NCBI GenBank assembly: GCA_949128115.1
Contig: OX421961.1
Location: 82,319,277-82,383,276, forward strand
Direction of reading: 5' to 3'
Source of the DNA: Anaspis maculata
Lineage: Eukaryota > Arthropoda > Insecta > Coleoptera > Scraptiidae
DNA: 64,000 bases
Below the pieces are notes generated by a model. It made no database searches, had not been told where the DNA came from, and worked only from the letters and a program-made list of their open reading frames with translations. Position 1 is the stretch's first letter. Each line of letters starts with the position of its first letter. A program made the translations under genes and the position numbers. Positions 11,947 through 23,889 of the stretch are shown here, in pieces.

Positions 11947-13078
11947 ATAATTCCACGTCAGTTGCAATATTAATAGAAAGAAGATTCAAAGATTCCGTAG
12001 CGACAGAATTATTGAGCAAAATTGTTTACAGAACGTTCGAGGATTATTTCATTAGGGCACCGAAGCGCGATTAGTGCGGATGGAGTCCTTAGGTATTATA
12101 AAGGAACAGGAAGCATCATCAATTTCTCACGTAGGTAAGCATGCAATAAGGAAATAACCTTAAAACTCGTTGATGATTAAATCCCCTTCGGCTACACAAC
12201 ATCCCGTTTGTTTCGTTTTCTTTTCAACCAAATAAATGTGCTTGTGTGTATAGAAGGTGGTGGATATTTCATAAAAATCACAAGAAAATCATGAAAAATT
12301 ACTTTTCTTTCTACATGATCAAAAGAGAGTCCAACATCACAAAACAACCTAAAACGTTAGACAATAATTTTTCATAAAACCGCAAAGTCAACACCCTTTC
12401 ATACGGTACGAATGAAAAACGCAAAAGATGTATAGGTATCAGGCAAGTTTTTGATCGTTCTTTTCTTTCTTCTTTGCGGTAAGTTTCAATTCTGTATTAT
12501 AGCCACACAAAAGATAATGGAACTATGGTGCAATGTTCCTTTTTGGGGCGTTGAGTTTAATTGGAAATAGGTCAGTTTCACATCTTGATAACTTTTCCAT
12601 TTTCTAAAGTTTACGGCTACATATAGCGGCTACAGTAAATGTTAATGTTTAATCATTAAATTACCAGGCGGCTACCTACGTACCTACTACTTCAAATTGA
12701 AAACTCGCTATCGATTTCTGCAGCTTCCAGGCTTCTGTCGTTGCTAGTTTCTTCAAATAAGCGATAAAAATGAGAGTTTATGGAAACACAATGTTTGCAT
12801 TTTCATCAATTTATTCAAGACTGTAAATCTTTCTCTCGTCTAGACGTTGGTATATGATATTATGGTATATGGCAATACATAGGTAGGTACCTGGATAAAA
12901 GAATCGTTTTGACTTGTAGACTATATACAAGCGTTCAGCATCATTCAAACTCAAATGATTACCTACCTATAGTTGATTTTTATGAGATTAGGAAATTTGG
13001 TTTTCATATTAACTGCTCAATATTTGAAATGTCGATATCAAGAATTTTACTCTTTTTCAAAATAGTGTAGTTTCTTGG
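11947..13078. other. No gene recognised
   Basis: Mostly AT-rich with several TACCTACCTA-type runs (for example near 12880 and 12962). No inverted element or coding signal found. Confidence 0.4.
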
Positions 13079-13222
13079 ATGGACCGACCATCAAACATCC
13101 AGGCACCACATTGCGGCTCGCTGAGTCCGGCTGGTCTGGGAGAGGGGTACAATGGGCCCAATAATGAGGCCTACGTGCCAGGTGAAGCTGTGTTCCACCG
13201 ACTCCCCAAAAATGGAATCTAG
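13079..13222 (+). other. Exon-like GC-rich 47-codon open frame
   Basis: An ATG-to-TAG frame starting M-D-R-P-S-N-I-Q-A-P and ending F-H-R-L-P-K-N-G-I stands out as an island of balanced base composition in AT-rich surroundings. A pyrimidine-rich run ending in CAAAATAG precedes it, a possible acceptor. I do not recognise the peptide. It could be a terminal exon of a neighbouring plus-strand gene, a captured exon, or chance. Confidence 0.25.
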
Positions 13223-13237
13223 AATGGTGTAGCTTTA

Positions 13238-14750
13238 GATTGTCTGAACCGATTCCGATTCCGATTTTGTCTCCACGGTTGCTTAGATACTTCTTTTAGC
13301 AATCTACTCCGTTGGCAAGAATTTTCAATTCATTTCAATTACATTCGTTACAGGGTACGTAAAAATTGTGCTTAGTTCGATAGATCCCCATTTTTGTGCA
13401 CTTTTTTTTAATTCTAACCTCGATTCTAAAGATATAATCATGAAGCCTGATGTCTTGTCCTTGTCTCGAAACTATTTTTGAATTTTCCAGGTCAGAAGTT
13501 CAACAATGATGATATTATGATTTTTTTTAAAGTTGCATTTTAAACATCTTCAAAAAATAAGAAACTGATGTTATATTTTGAAACATATTCAAACTAAAAT
13601 TTTAGAATGTGTTTCTGAACAAACAAAACATCTACATAACTATTCAATTTGAGGTCTGTACGTCAAAAACTCCGATATTGATACGATGCAATAAATGCGC
13701 CCCTTCAATGGCGGATTTCAATCAGAATCACATAAATTCATTAGACGCCTATACCATGGCTGCATACCAAATTTCAGCTCAATTGGATGTATCGTTTGGG
13801 AGTTAACATGGATGATTACACAGAGTTAGACCTAAAGACCAGCAGACAGACTGACTCTGATCTGAGAATGGTCTTTTTTTTTTATTCGTTTATTTAACGT
13901 CGGCCTATTTCCGCAACGAGGCCTAACACCGACGCCGGTGAATGCTTTCCTCCACTATACCGGAAATTTTGCCGAACCCCTGTGTGTTCCAACACAGGGT
14001 AGGGATTTTTAACGACCACCAACATCGCATAGGGTCGGCACCATCGTTCGTATTTTACGTGCTATGCGACACACGGCGCGTCTTGCATTTAGCAAGCATT
14101 CCAACTAAACCAAGGAGCTTGTTTTTCGAGGCCGAAAATCCGTCCCCGGCGGAGATCGAACCCGCGACCTCTGGAGTGGCAGTCGAACGCGCTAACTAAC
14201 CACACCACGAGCTCCTCAAAAAATGGTCTTAATAAATTGAGTAGATGGACCTTAAAAAGAGTTATTCTTCGAAATCTGGAAACAAATTTTTTACGCGTTC
14301 ACAATATTTTCCTTTTCATTCGAGAACGCGAACCGGGAACGGAAGTAAAACGGAGGTTTTTGAAGGCGCAGCAGTTTTTAACAGTTCAAGCAACAAGCAT
14401 GCAAAATTACAGGTTCTTATCATCGAAAATGCGATTTTATTGCCAACTGATATGACTAAAATGCAACTTTTACAAAAAAAAAATTGTCATCATTGTTGGA
14501 CTTCTGATCTGAAAAATTCAAAAACCGTTTCGAGATAGAACATCAGGCTTCATGATTATACCGTTAGAATTTGAAAAAAAGTTCACAAAAATGGGGATCT
14601 ATTGAACTCAAGTACAATGTAATGCTTTACATTCCACCCTCTAACGAATGTAATTGAAGGGAATAAAAAAAAATCTCGCCAATGAAGAAGATTGCTGGAA
14701 AATATATCTAAACAACCGTGGAAACAAGATCGGAATTGGTTGAGAGAATT
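13238..14750. mobile_element. Foldback element hosting a SINE
   Basis: Left arm about 13238-13545, right arm about 14455-14750, inverted. Shared landmarks include CTCCACGGTTG with its complement near 14730 and GATCCCCATTTTTGTG with its complement near 14590. The internal section 13640-13870 (CATACCAAATTTCAGCTCAA, then a CAGACAGACTGACTC run and ATGGTCTTAAT) resembles 62640-62800. The SINE at 13876-14221 is inserted into that section. Confidence 0.8.
13876..14221 (-). mobile_element. tRNA-derived SINE, minus strand, with 9-bp target duplication
   Basis: On the minus strand the head carries a tRNA-like sequence: an A-box region in GTGGTGTGGTTAGTTAGCGC and a B box GGTTCGATCTC (plus positions 14152-14162). 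It ends in an A-rich tail (T run at 13876-13883 on the plus strand). AATGGTCTT occurs at both flanks (13867-13875 and 14222-14230). The RNA-polymerase-III promoter and LINE-dependent mobility are family knowledge; no partner LINE is in the window. Confidence 0.85.
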
Positions 14751-15346
14751 TTAAGTTATGAAAATATAAAGTTTGCCGTTTTGAAAAAGGGCAAAATTCT
14801 CGATACTGACATTCCAAATGTTGAGCAGTTTAATTATTATTATAAGTATCTATTCAGTTCCTTTTCCAGTTCCAGATTCATTTCGTGATCAACCTACTTC
14901 AAATAGATTTTTTTTGTATAATATATTAAAAGTCCATAACAGGATGAGGTACCAAAAACGGGTGAGATTTAGAAAACGTACCTATATCCTTCTGTGGCCT
15001 TCGCTAATTTCACAGGCATTGAACCGCATCTGTAGCTTCCACTTTTCATGTTAAGATTGGTTGAGTACCCACCTGTGTCAGGCCATGGAAATAAAAGTTT
15101 ATGAAAACATTGGAAATGCAAGCAGGTCGTTAATTATCCTTTTTTGAATCTTTTTATATTTATGGACACCTGTGTATGTTCCAGTTACAAACATCATCAA
15201 AAGAAAAGTCTACAATTCAGTGGTGTTTGATCCATTCACGATCGTCCTGAAAATGAAATGGCATTATGAAACGAGAATGTTTGGCGAGCAGTGACCTAAA
15301 TACTAGTATCACATTGTTGTCTGAAAAAATGGATGAGTTGTGTATC
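14751..15346 (-). other. Probable 3' UTR and downstream flank of the receptor gene
   Basis: Lies directly after the receptor stop codon on the minus strand. The only polyadenylation-like hexamer I noticed is ATTAAA (plus 14827-14832), about 515 nt after the stop. No clear end of transcription can be fixed. Confidence 0.35.
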
Positions 15347-16055
15347 TCATACGTACGTCGTATGTATTTCGGATGGTGGCGTTGATGCCCACTTGGCTAA
15401 AATTTTATGCTTAAACAATTGCCCAAACGTCGCTCGGAACATTCGATTCATGCAGCAGTACAAAATAAAGTTTATGGCACCGTTTATCAACGCCAGAATG
15501 TCCATGAACTCGCCATACAACTGGTAGCACTCGATGAACAAATCTTTGCCCTTGATGCCGATGAGGAAGGCGAAGATCCCCTGAGGGAACTCGGTGACGA
15601 GAAACAGGAACAAAACGGCGACCAGCATCTTGGTAGTGCGGTCAGCACGCCTTTCAGCCTTGCTGGGTTTCTTCTTGGACAGCGTTGCAGAATCTTTGCC
15701 ATTGGGAGTCAACGGATAAGTATCATAGGATCGCAGGACTTGCTTGCGGCGTTTAGCTTTGAAGAGTGTGCGAATCAGCCAGCAGCTGATGACGGTTAAT
15801 ATGCAGCACGGCAGCAGTTTTATGAACACTGCATAAATCCAGAAGTTGATCTTCAACAAAGCTTTATCCCTTTTGAAGATGTCGCTCAGGTCCGTGTGGT
15901 ACAATATGTACACTTTGTCCTCCACGATTTCTTGGGAATGTATCGTGAAAGTGAAGTATGTTGGGGTGCACAGTATAATAGGAAGTAGGTAGCTGAGTCC
16001 AATTGCCAAGGTGCAGCGCCATTCCGTACACAAGATGTGATTTTTTTCTGGATAC
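15347..16055 (-). CDS. MsR: Myosuppressin receptor-like GPCR, exon B (TM4 to C-terminus)
   Basis: Second coding exon, beginning after a CTTCCAG acceptor. Its first base completes the glycine codon left open by exon A, and the reading frame continues Y-P-E-K-N-H-I-L-C-T-E-W, the expected intracellular loop 2 and TM4 entry. With exon A the receptor is 417 residues. In whole-protein numbering TM4 is about 195-215, TM5 about 250-277, and loop 3 is basic with KAERRADRTTKM leading into TM6 (about 321-345, with TEFPQGI and Pro339). TM7 is about 362-384 with N-G-A-I-N-F-I-L-Y in place of NPxxY. The tail ends TTYV at a TGA. ECL2 lacks the usual disulfide cysteine, matching its absence at TM3. GC content is clearly above the flanks. 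A GTATGAG sequence overlapping the stop could act as an alternative donor to a further C-terminal exon. Confidence 0.9.
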
Positions 16056-16650
16056 CTGGAAGACGTAACAGCGTTAAATTTGGTTTGATCTATTATAGAA
16101 CTGCAAACTTCAAGACTGAAGGCTTAACCGAATTTGGATGGCGGAGTGGAAGTTCGGAACAACATTTATTAACAAAGTTCTCTCAACTTTTCGCAAGGCT
16201 CCTCGCAATTCTGAACTGTATAAGCATACTGTACAGGCATACACCTGTTTAAGTGTATGAAATTTACGTTTTAAGTAGTTAAATAGCATAATTAATTAAT
16301 TATCATATTCTGCTTTACATGGGCTTTGTACACAGGAAATCAAAAACAGACGTCAACGTGATCTTATACTAAACTGCTACGAAAATTGCTGGAGACTACG
16401 ATGCGCGAGTAAGATACACACCTGCACAATTGGCGGAGGAGCCTGCATCGGTTGTCGGAATATTTGCAAAGCCACTAATTTTTCTAGAGCTCTCGCGAGC
16501 ACAAAAAACTTCTCTTGGGAGCAATCACCAGTGAGCAGGTGACCAGTTATACACGAACACGCGTCACTGATTTCAGTAATTTTTTCCTACAGCTACAAGC
16601 TACTAGCTGTAGTAGCTATAATTTTTTTCATCGAAAGCAAAGTTAAACTC

Positions 16651-16833
16651 AGTTGATTACAACTTTCCAACATGGCCGCCTAGGTTCTCCATATTTAAGC
16701 ATCACTTTTGCAAGAAAATTGTGTTTCGCATTTTTCTCGATTTATGCGTAAAAAACAAAATTTTCTTGCAGAAGTGATGTCAAAATGTGTAAATGGAATG
16801 CGACCATGTTGGAAGGTTGTAATCAAGTGAATT
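16651..16833. mobile_element. Palindromic MITE, ~180 bp
   Basis: Inverted arms: GATTACAACTTTCCAACATG on the left and CATGTTGGAAGGTTGTAATC on the right, with CTTGCAAGAAAATT-type inner pairing around 16715 and 16755. Located 0.6 kb inside the receptor intron from exon B. Confidence 0.7.
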
Positions 16834-16984
16834 TGATCCTCGGTTTGGTCTTGCTTTTACAGAAAAAAAATGACCAAATGAACTGAAAGAACACTTGAGA
16901 CATAGGTACAGATCTTGTTTTCAAGAAGTCTGTCGTTGTAGTGTAAAGAAGACTGTCAGATATAGGTATATTAGTATATTATTA

Positions 16985-17132
16985 TACGAGTTTCATATAA
17001 GCTCGTATAAACCAATGGGCTCAAACCAAAGTACATCCTTGTAGCTTTCGAGAAAGACCTAAATGGTGAGATTCTGTGTCTGTCAAGAAATAAACCCACA
17101 GAGATTGATTCCGCAATGCTTATTTTATACCA
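16985..17132. repeat. Half copy of the 42.6-kb palindrome
   Basis: GGCTCAAACCAAAGTACATC, CTTGTAGCTT, TCTGTCAAG(A/G)AATAAAC and GATTGATTCCGCAA match the right half of the element at 42563-42901. The copy is broken by the 291-bp element at 17133 and resumes as TTCAACTCAGTCC after 17423. Confidence 0.7.
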
Positions 17133-17423
17133 ATGGGGCCTTGCAATTGAAAAACTCAACCTGAGGTCGCCACTACTGTAGGGGGCGCCTACTTCGATGA
17201 AGCGGCCGTAACCACGGGAAAAACATGGAAGTTTGAGTAGTTTGACCAGTAACTGACAGTGACTGTAGACGTCAAGCAAGAAACAGAGGTTATCCAAATT
17301 TCAAATCAAGACATAAAATGACGGACGTCGGTCGCTGAAGCGTCAACGCCGTCAAAATTGTCGAATTTGCCCCCAACGGTCGTGGCGCCCTCGGTGTGTG
17401 AAAGTGGCAGTGCAAGGCCCCAT
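17133..17423 (+). mobile_element. 291-bp MITE, copy 1 (ATGGGGCCTTGCA ends)
   Basis: Ends ATGGGGCCTTGCA and TGCAAGGCCCCAT are inverted. It is about 95% identical by eye to the copy at 20518-20808 in the same orientation. It interrupts an older repeat (see 16985-17132). No convincing target duplication is visible, which is odd for a terminal-inverted-repeat element. Its GC content is above that of its surroundings. Confidence 0.8.
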
Positions 17424-19365
17424 TCAACTCAGTCCTTGATTGCTGCTATGGTGAACTTGATTTGACTAATGTTTACTGATGTGGCAATGTGCATATCCAA
17501 TTTTTTCTCTCAAGTGGTTGGATACAAAATTTGCGGAAGTCAGATTTTGAAATGGGCCATGGAACTGGAACTCGAAAATGTCAACTGTAGAACGCCTGAA
17601 GAAGGCTTCTTCCGTCAAACCGGCTATATTTGCCTAAAAAGTAAATAAAAAAATCTCAATTTCCAAAAAATAGTTGGTTTTAAATATTTAGATAATCTGA
17701 ATGGATATAGATGGTTCAAGACTGCGGAACCTTACAAGACTGGCTGAATTTTGCATTGCTCTGGTGAAACGTAAGGGGAGAAAATAAGGCAGCCAGCAAG
17801 CAGCAGCTCCATTCGGGTCCCATTCGTGTCTGTCAGCCTCAAGTATGAAGCATTGGCTACGTTTGCACCGTGGCTTTGATCCGCGACCTAAGCACTAAAT
17901 TTAACACAAATAAATTTAGTCGACGTGGTGTGAATGATCAGGGACAAGGACCAAGTTAGGACCAAGTAGCTTGAGTCAAGCCTGTGGTTAGCCGTGGACT
18001 GACCTGAATTTAGTTTTTAAATTTATTCAGTTTAAGTTTATATTTAAAAAAAAAATCGACCACGTTAATCTACCGGTGTAAACGCTGGAACTCTGAAAGA
18101 GAAGGCTCCTTGGAAGGATCATTGTAGGTAGAATTTGAGTCAGAACTAAAATTGGTTCGGCTTTAGTCTTCCGGTGAAATCGTAGCCTGCAGCATAGGTA
18201 GGTACCTACTTTATACGAATTCAACTATAGGTCATATTATTAGATTCGCTTTTAATCGACTATCACTCGGACTATCATGACGAGAGAAGGGTCATAAAGG
18301 ACACAAAGTTGCTGCCTATTCACATTTTGCAGAAACTCTCAATCCATTTCCTCTAAACAATTTAGAAAATGATCAAGGAAAAGATCTGGATTTCTATTAC
18401 GGTATTTTTGCAGCTTTTTTGTTTCGACGCCGCATCAAGTACAGGTTTTTTTGTGTGAAGATTGATGAGTCTCATACTTTGTAAAATTTCACATAAGTGC
18501 TCCATGTTACAGTTTTAATTAAATTATTCAGAAGTTATGATTAAGAACAGTCTGTTAGTGGTCTACCATATCAGTTGATTGATATTTGGTTGAAGTTCAA
18601 ACAATTTTATTTCAGTCATGAATGTTATTATTATTATCGACATGTAATCATACGCGTGATTGGTGAAATAGAAACGCGAAGTCTTGTACTCTGTTATAAA
18701 TCATTGATGGATAAGATCGTGTAAAAATCAACTACCTATACCTACTATAAGTATCAGAAAGGCAAACGTCACAAACAACAGCAGCATATTATATACCTAT
18801 ATACGCCTAAACTATAGGTACCTATATTTACTTATCCCATTTCATGCCACTATACCATACCACGTGCATTTACTTTACACCTACCTACACCGATGGCCAC
18901 AAAACGCGTATACTCGGTGCATCATACATTTCTTACAATTTAAAGACTTAACTTCTTGGTCTCAGCACAAACCCCCATTTATAAAGCCAGAAACGCCGAT
19001 TAGTCGACTACGTTCTTAGGGGCCAGTATTTATTATTTATATAATTATTGTCAGTTTGACCGTCGGTTGAATTTCACCCGGGGGGTTGACGGGTATCTGA
19101 GCTAATGACAGCGATTAAATTCGCTCTCAGCCGGAGGTTGAAACTTAATCGGAGGTTCCGGTATACATAAAAGCATAAAACTGGGCCTAGATGTTTGTTA
19201 CTTTGGCACTTTGTATGCAATATTGTTCCTTTGAAGTTGAAGTAGAGTTCCGAGCAGAGTATAGTCGAGTGTTAAAATCGTAAAACCTTCAAATTGATAA
19301 AGGGTAGGCAGGTAGTAATAAGTAAGGTACTAAGGTACATTTTAGGTACATACATATAATACTTA
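17424..19365. other. Intron sequence without recognised features
   Basis: AT-rich with many TACCTATA-type runs near 18730-18860. No coding signal; the 4.5-kb foldback begins just after. Confidence 0.4.
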
Positions 19366-19724
19366 CGGTGATTCAAAAGTGGCTTGAAGGTATGTTATAT
19401 AGAATAGAGATGTAGTAGACAGCTAGAAAAGCTTGTTGACAAAATTCTATGTCCTTTAATTTTGAAGTTATGGAGGAACAAAGGTTGGTCCTTCGATCGC
19501 TTCTATTTTCGTTGTTTCAGCAGATTCTAGTGAACTGTTTATGGAAAAATAATAAGTACAACAAATCAACCACTGGATCTGTTATGAATTTCTATTTTTC
19601 TATACAGGGTTAGTTGTGATATCTGAAAATTATTCTCGCAATAATATCGCAATAATCGCCTAATCTCGCAATAATATCCCCTAATTATTCGTCGAGGAAG
19701 TTTTATGGAATTAATTGTCAGAAG

Positions 19725-20458
19725 AGGTGTAAGTTGCCGCCACTTGTTGCCGCAGGCAACGGCGGCTGTTACGTCAATTGGTGGGCACGTCAAAACTGTC
19801 ACTTTGCGACTGGCACACACCACATACTTAAATAGCTATACCGCGCAAGAGAGACGTCCGACACTTGTAATAATGGGCGCCGCCATCTTGATGGTTATTT
19901 AGGGACTTTGGGTGGTGTGGACTGGCACCACTTCGCTAGTTGGCCACTTGACTAAGCACGACATTATTTTGCTTCTCCCTCAAAGTACGTGGAATCAACA
20001 CTAATAACATCAAGTGGGAATCAACAGGTGAAGAAAAGGTGTGCGATTATTCCAGCATCCAAAAGTCCGGTTAACTACGTGATGTTTATTTACACTGTCA
20101 AAAAGCTGTCACTTGACGTTTCGTTTACTGAGAGTACAGTGACTCCCAACCATCCAACTCGATGTGAGTATTTCGTAATTTCAAGAAAACTAAATACACT
20201 TACGTGATGGTACTTGAGAAAACTGGATCGCTATTGTAAAATTGCAGAAAATTTGATCAGTTTCACGGCACTTGGGATATTTTGTGGTAGCTATATAGCT
20301 CGGTATTTTGAGATACACTGGAAATTAACCATCAAAATGGCGTCATTCTCTAACTCCTTTTGTTACGCGGCGCGGCAGAATGCGCAATAGGTTCATGAGC
20401 GGTATAGCTATTTAAGTATGTGGCACACACACTGGCACAAGTCAAAGTTGTCATGCGC
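19725..20458. repeat. Inverted pair around TATAGCTATTTAAGTATGTG
   Basis: CCACATACTTAAATAGCTAT (about 19822) is the reverse complement of ATAGCTATTTAAGTATGTGG (about 20405). Pairing continues inward through CCATCTTGATGGTTA against TAACCATCAAAATGG. An unclassified palindromic element within the 19.4-23.9 kb foldback. Confidence 0.6.
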
Positions 20459-20517
20459 AAGTACCAAGTTTGGTTGTTTTGGTGGCGTGGGGTTGGCACT
20501 AGAAGCCTTGGGCCGCT

Positions 20518-20808
20518 ATGGGGCCTTGCAATTGAAAAACTCAACGTGAGGTCGCCACTACTGTAGGGGGCGCCTACTTTGATAAAGCGGCCGTAACGAC
20601 GCGAAAAACAGGGGAGTTTGAGTAGTTTGACCAGTAACTGACAGTGACTGGAGACGTTAAGCAAGAAACAGAGGTTATCCAAATTTCAAATCAAGACATA
20701 AAATGACGGACGTCGGTCGCTGAAGCGTCAACGCCGTCAAAATCGTCAAATTAGCCCGCAACGGTCGTGGCGCCCTCGGTGTGTAAAAGTGGCAGTGCAA
20801 GGCCCCAT
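20518..20808 (+). mobile_element. 291-bp MITE, copy 2
   Basis: Same ends, length and orientation as the copy at 17133-17423. The two differ by scattered substitutions only. Confidence 0.8.
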
Positions 20809-20811
20809 TCT

Positions 20812-20945
20812 TGAATCGTGTGAGAAAAGTCCCTGGGAGTAAAATACATTCCGCAGTACACACTGATGTAGCGAATGTTGCCTAAAACCGAAGTGTAGTA
20901 CGGATTATATAAAAGTACCAGGGACTTTTCTCACACGATTCAAGA
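20812..20945. repeat. Palindrome with TTGAATCGTGTGAG ends
   Basis: TTGAATCGTGTGAGAAAAGT and its complement ACTTTTCTCACACGATTCAA close a 134-bp palindrome. The inner part (CCGCAGTACAC, GTAGCGAATGTTGCCTAAAA) recurs at 25039-25170. Confidence 0.7.
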
Positions 20946-22132
20946 ATAGCAGCCCTGGCAGCGATGCCAATTTTCAGACCGGCAACGTCAATTCAGCCAT
21001 TTTGCTGTTCTTCCCGCTGAGTATCTATCGTATTGTACGTTTCATATCAGTTCTTCTGTGCTAGTGAAAGTGTGATAGAGTGATAAACTGATAGGTGATC
21101 AGATCGAATAAATTAGTGATTAATTATAGCTAGTAGATCGTGAGTGGATTCAGCCATGGTCGTTAATAATCGTCCTCACTCGCAACTCGCACTCGCGGTC
21201 GACAATTTTGAAAATCTAGGGTCCCTAGCTAACTCCCGCTAGTTTCACCTCGCATGACAATTCACATTTTTCCAAGTCAGCGAGAAAGGTGAATTATTTG
21301 AATTGGACGATTTAGCAGACGCTGGTTGTTGAACTCCTTTGTCCTCCTGGTTGTTGCTTTAGAAGAAACGCTCGAAGAAACGGCAAGAGAGGCCACGTAC
21401 GAGTGCTTACCGAGGAAGTCCAGAAAGCTGTAAGAAAAGCAGTATGATGGATTTCCTGAAATAGTGCAACTCGAAAGGTATTCAGAAATGCACTGAAACT
21501 ATTTTGCTTGCTTACTTCCTCGAGAAATCGAAGAAAGCGAGATCTTTGACCATGTGGTTTTATTATTCAATGTTAAAACCATGATCGTGGTGAGTCTTGG
21601 CATCGATATAAGCATATTTGCTTGTGCTTTAGATCAGCAGAGTGATCACGTTCACACAGGCTGTCCCTTGCATGACAGAACGGGGCTTTTATAATAATCT
21701 GTGATCGCGGCAGGCATGGGTCAGGCCGAAAAACACAGTAACAGGCGCAAATGTAGTGATCGAAAGCGGATTCCAAAGGCGGTGCGATCACAGACATTCA
21801 TAAACACCCGGTATAACAGATCGTTCGAATTTTCTCTTTTGTCAAATTATTTTGAGTTAAAATAGGTACCTATTTCGATATTGCGAGATGCAATAAGGTG
21901 ATTGTTGCGCGAGAGCCCCTCGAGCAACAAACTTCACCCATGGGATTGAAAACTCACTTTGATCCCTTGGTACCTATTAGGGATCGACCGATACCGCTAT
22001 AGTATATCGGTATATCGGTATATCGGCTTATTTTCGGATTATATCGGTATCGGCCTACCGGCCGATATTTGGCCGATATGTCGCCGATATTTGAATATGT
22101 AGAACGCTTCTTCAAAACACTTGGGAAACATA

Positions 22133-22568
22133 CAGAGTGTTTCAGTGACCTTGCATAATACTTCGGGAGGTAATTCCTTTCAAAAAAATAAGTTGAAAAG
22201 TAAGAGTAAATTTTTTTCCTCAAGTGCTCCCTGAGGAAGTTGCAGCTCCTCAAAGGTACAAAATGCAACAAAGTTTTCAATTATTTGCTCAAGAACTGTC
22301 AAAGGTAAGAGCTTTAAATTATATTATTTCTTTATAACTTAGCATGTACATTTGCACTGTTGAGAAACTTCTCTATACCAAATATGAAGTTCCTACCTTC
22401 GACGGTTTTTCAGCAAATAATTGAAAACTTTGTTCAACTTCGTACCTTTGAGGGGCTGTAACTCCCTTAGGAAGCATTTTAGAGAAAAATGTTACTCCTA
22501 CTTTTTGACTTATTTTCTTGAGAGGAATCATCTCCCGAAGTATCATGCAAGGTCACCGAAACACCCTG
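22133..22568. mobile_element. TA-flanked foldback MITE inside the hAT element
   Basis: CAGAGTGTTTCAGTGACC at the left and GGTCACCGAAACACCCTG at the right, between TA at 22131-22132 and 22569-22570. Arms pair through CTTGCATAATACTTCGGGAG and complement. 436 bp, non-coding. Confidence 0.85.
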
Positions 22569-22834
22569 TATAATCCGAATGATCTTGAAACATGTAACAC
22601 TCAAAAATCATACCAAATTATTATTCTCCGTTATTAAACTACTCAAAAATTCGGAAATGAGAACAAACAAAAAAGACAATCATATTTTATTCAATTATTT
22701 ACCATTATCGAACTGAAAAATAAATTCTGCAACTAAAAAAAAATATCGATAATTTGGAGATTATTCAGAATGTTGTGACAGAAGCCATTGGAGAATAAAA
22801 CATCAAAAAACTTTCCGCCGATACGGAAAATATC

Positions 22835-23000
22835 CTTTTATCCAATCCTATTGAATAATGCACGCATTATCCACGCGCATACATGCCTGCATTTTTCAAT
22901 AAGACTTGATAAAACATAGTATTCTACTCGCGAGTAATGGCTATTACTCATTCGAGTGAGAAGCAATCATTACCCGCTTGTTGAATAATATACTATTATA
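22835..23000. repeat. Repeat with ATAGTATATTATTCAACA end, copy 1
   Basis: GCGCATACATGCCTGCATTT, TCAATAAGACTTGAT and CATTACCCGCTTGTTGAATA match, in reverse complement, the sequence at 43336-43549. The end TATACTATT is shared with short palindromes at 25.9, 37.7, 54.6 and 63.2 kb. Confidence 0.7.
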
Positions 23001-23030
23001 CACATTGGGTAATGGTATAATTATAATATA

Positions 23031-23417
23031 CAGGGTGGTGATAAAGTTCTGCACAAAATTTCGAACATTTATATTCCGTTGACGATTTTTTTCAAAAAAA
23101 TCCTGAAACAGGTCGATTTTGTTCTTATTCAACTCACCGACTGTATGAAAAAACACTTGTTTCGTTGGCTGTTTTTGAGTTACGATGACGTCATCATTTT
23201 TTTTAAATGATAACCCTCAATTTTTTTCATAAAATTGATAGCTTTGGTTTTTTATTCTTCTTCAAACAAGTGTGAAAATTTGTATCTCTCAGATAACAAT
23301 TTTTTTGTACCAAAAGAAAATGTTTTTTTTCTACAGTATAGTGTGTTGGATGAAAACAAAATCGACTTGTTCCAGGATTGAAATACGAATTTTGTACTGG
23401 TCTTTATCATCACACTC
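23031..23417. mobile_element. TA-flanked MITE inside the hAT element
   Basis: Left CAGGGTGGTGATAAAG and right CTTTATCATCACACTC, flanked by TA (23029-23030, 23418-23419). Pairing includes AAAATCGAC(C/T)TG with the matching inner arm. 387 bp, non-coding. Confidence 0.75.
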
Positions 23418-23889
23418 TATATTCACTTGTGCAATGTATTTCATACCAAAAAATCCGAAATAATAGTAATTGAGAAGTAAAAATATTGAGGCCGATATAT
23501 CGGTATAGGCCGATATGAATATCGCATATATCGGTATCGGCCAAAAAATCCATATCGGTCGATCCCTAGTACCTATACATACAATAATATACTATTTTCC
23601 CTAAAAGTACCTGAAAATAGTCACAGTGATCCATAACCTATATAGAGGACAATAAAACAGAATTCATTTCCATAGAATTCTTTTGTTTCTGGTTTTTTAT
23701 TGTAGTGAATTTTTGTAGTTTATGACTCACCCTGTGAAAAAACAAGAAAATCAATACACATTCAGTATAGCATATATTTTGTACTCATTATTTTGCCATG
23801 AGCAATTTATCAAAATCTTTTCATCTACTACATCTCTATTTATAACACGAACTTCCAGGTGGTCCGACACTTTTGAATCAACCTGTATA

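Larger units (their letters stand above)
21978..23568. mobile_element. hAT-type element, 1.59 kb, 8-bp target duplication
   Basis: Ends TAGGGATCGACCGATA and TATCGGTCGATCCCTA are inverted. GTACCTAT flanks both sides (21970-21977, 23569-23576). The 8-bp duplication with a TAG...CTA terminus fits hAT. Subterminal regions are packed with TATCGG / CCGATA repeats, possible transposase-binding sites. No transposase frame remains; the interior is filled by later insertions at 22133, 22835 and 23031. Confidence 0.88.
19366..23885. mobile_element. Old 4.5-kb TA-flanked foldback, heavily reinvaded
   Basis: Left end CGGTGATTCAAAAGTG and right end CACTTTTGAATCAACCTG are inverted and flanked by TA (19364-19365, 23886-23887). 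AGAGATGTAGTAGA on the left at 19407 pairs with the complement near 23823, and AAATAATAAGTACAA near 19548 pairs with its complement near 23780. Arms are much more diverged than in other foldbacks here. It contains the elements at 20518, 20812 and 21978. Confidence 0.65.

Noticed and set aside
15407..15799. Plus-strand open frame over the receptor's second exon
   Set aside because: Antisense shadow of exon B.
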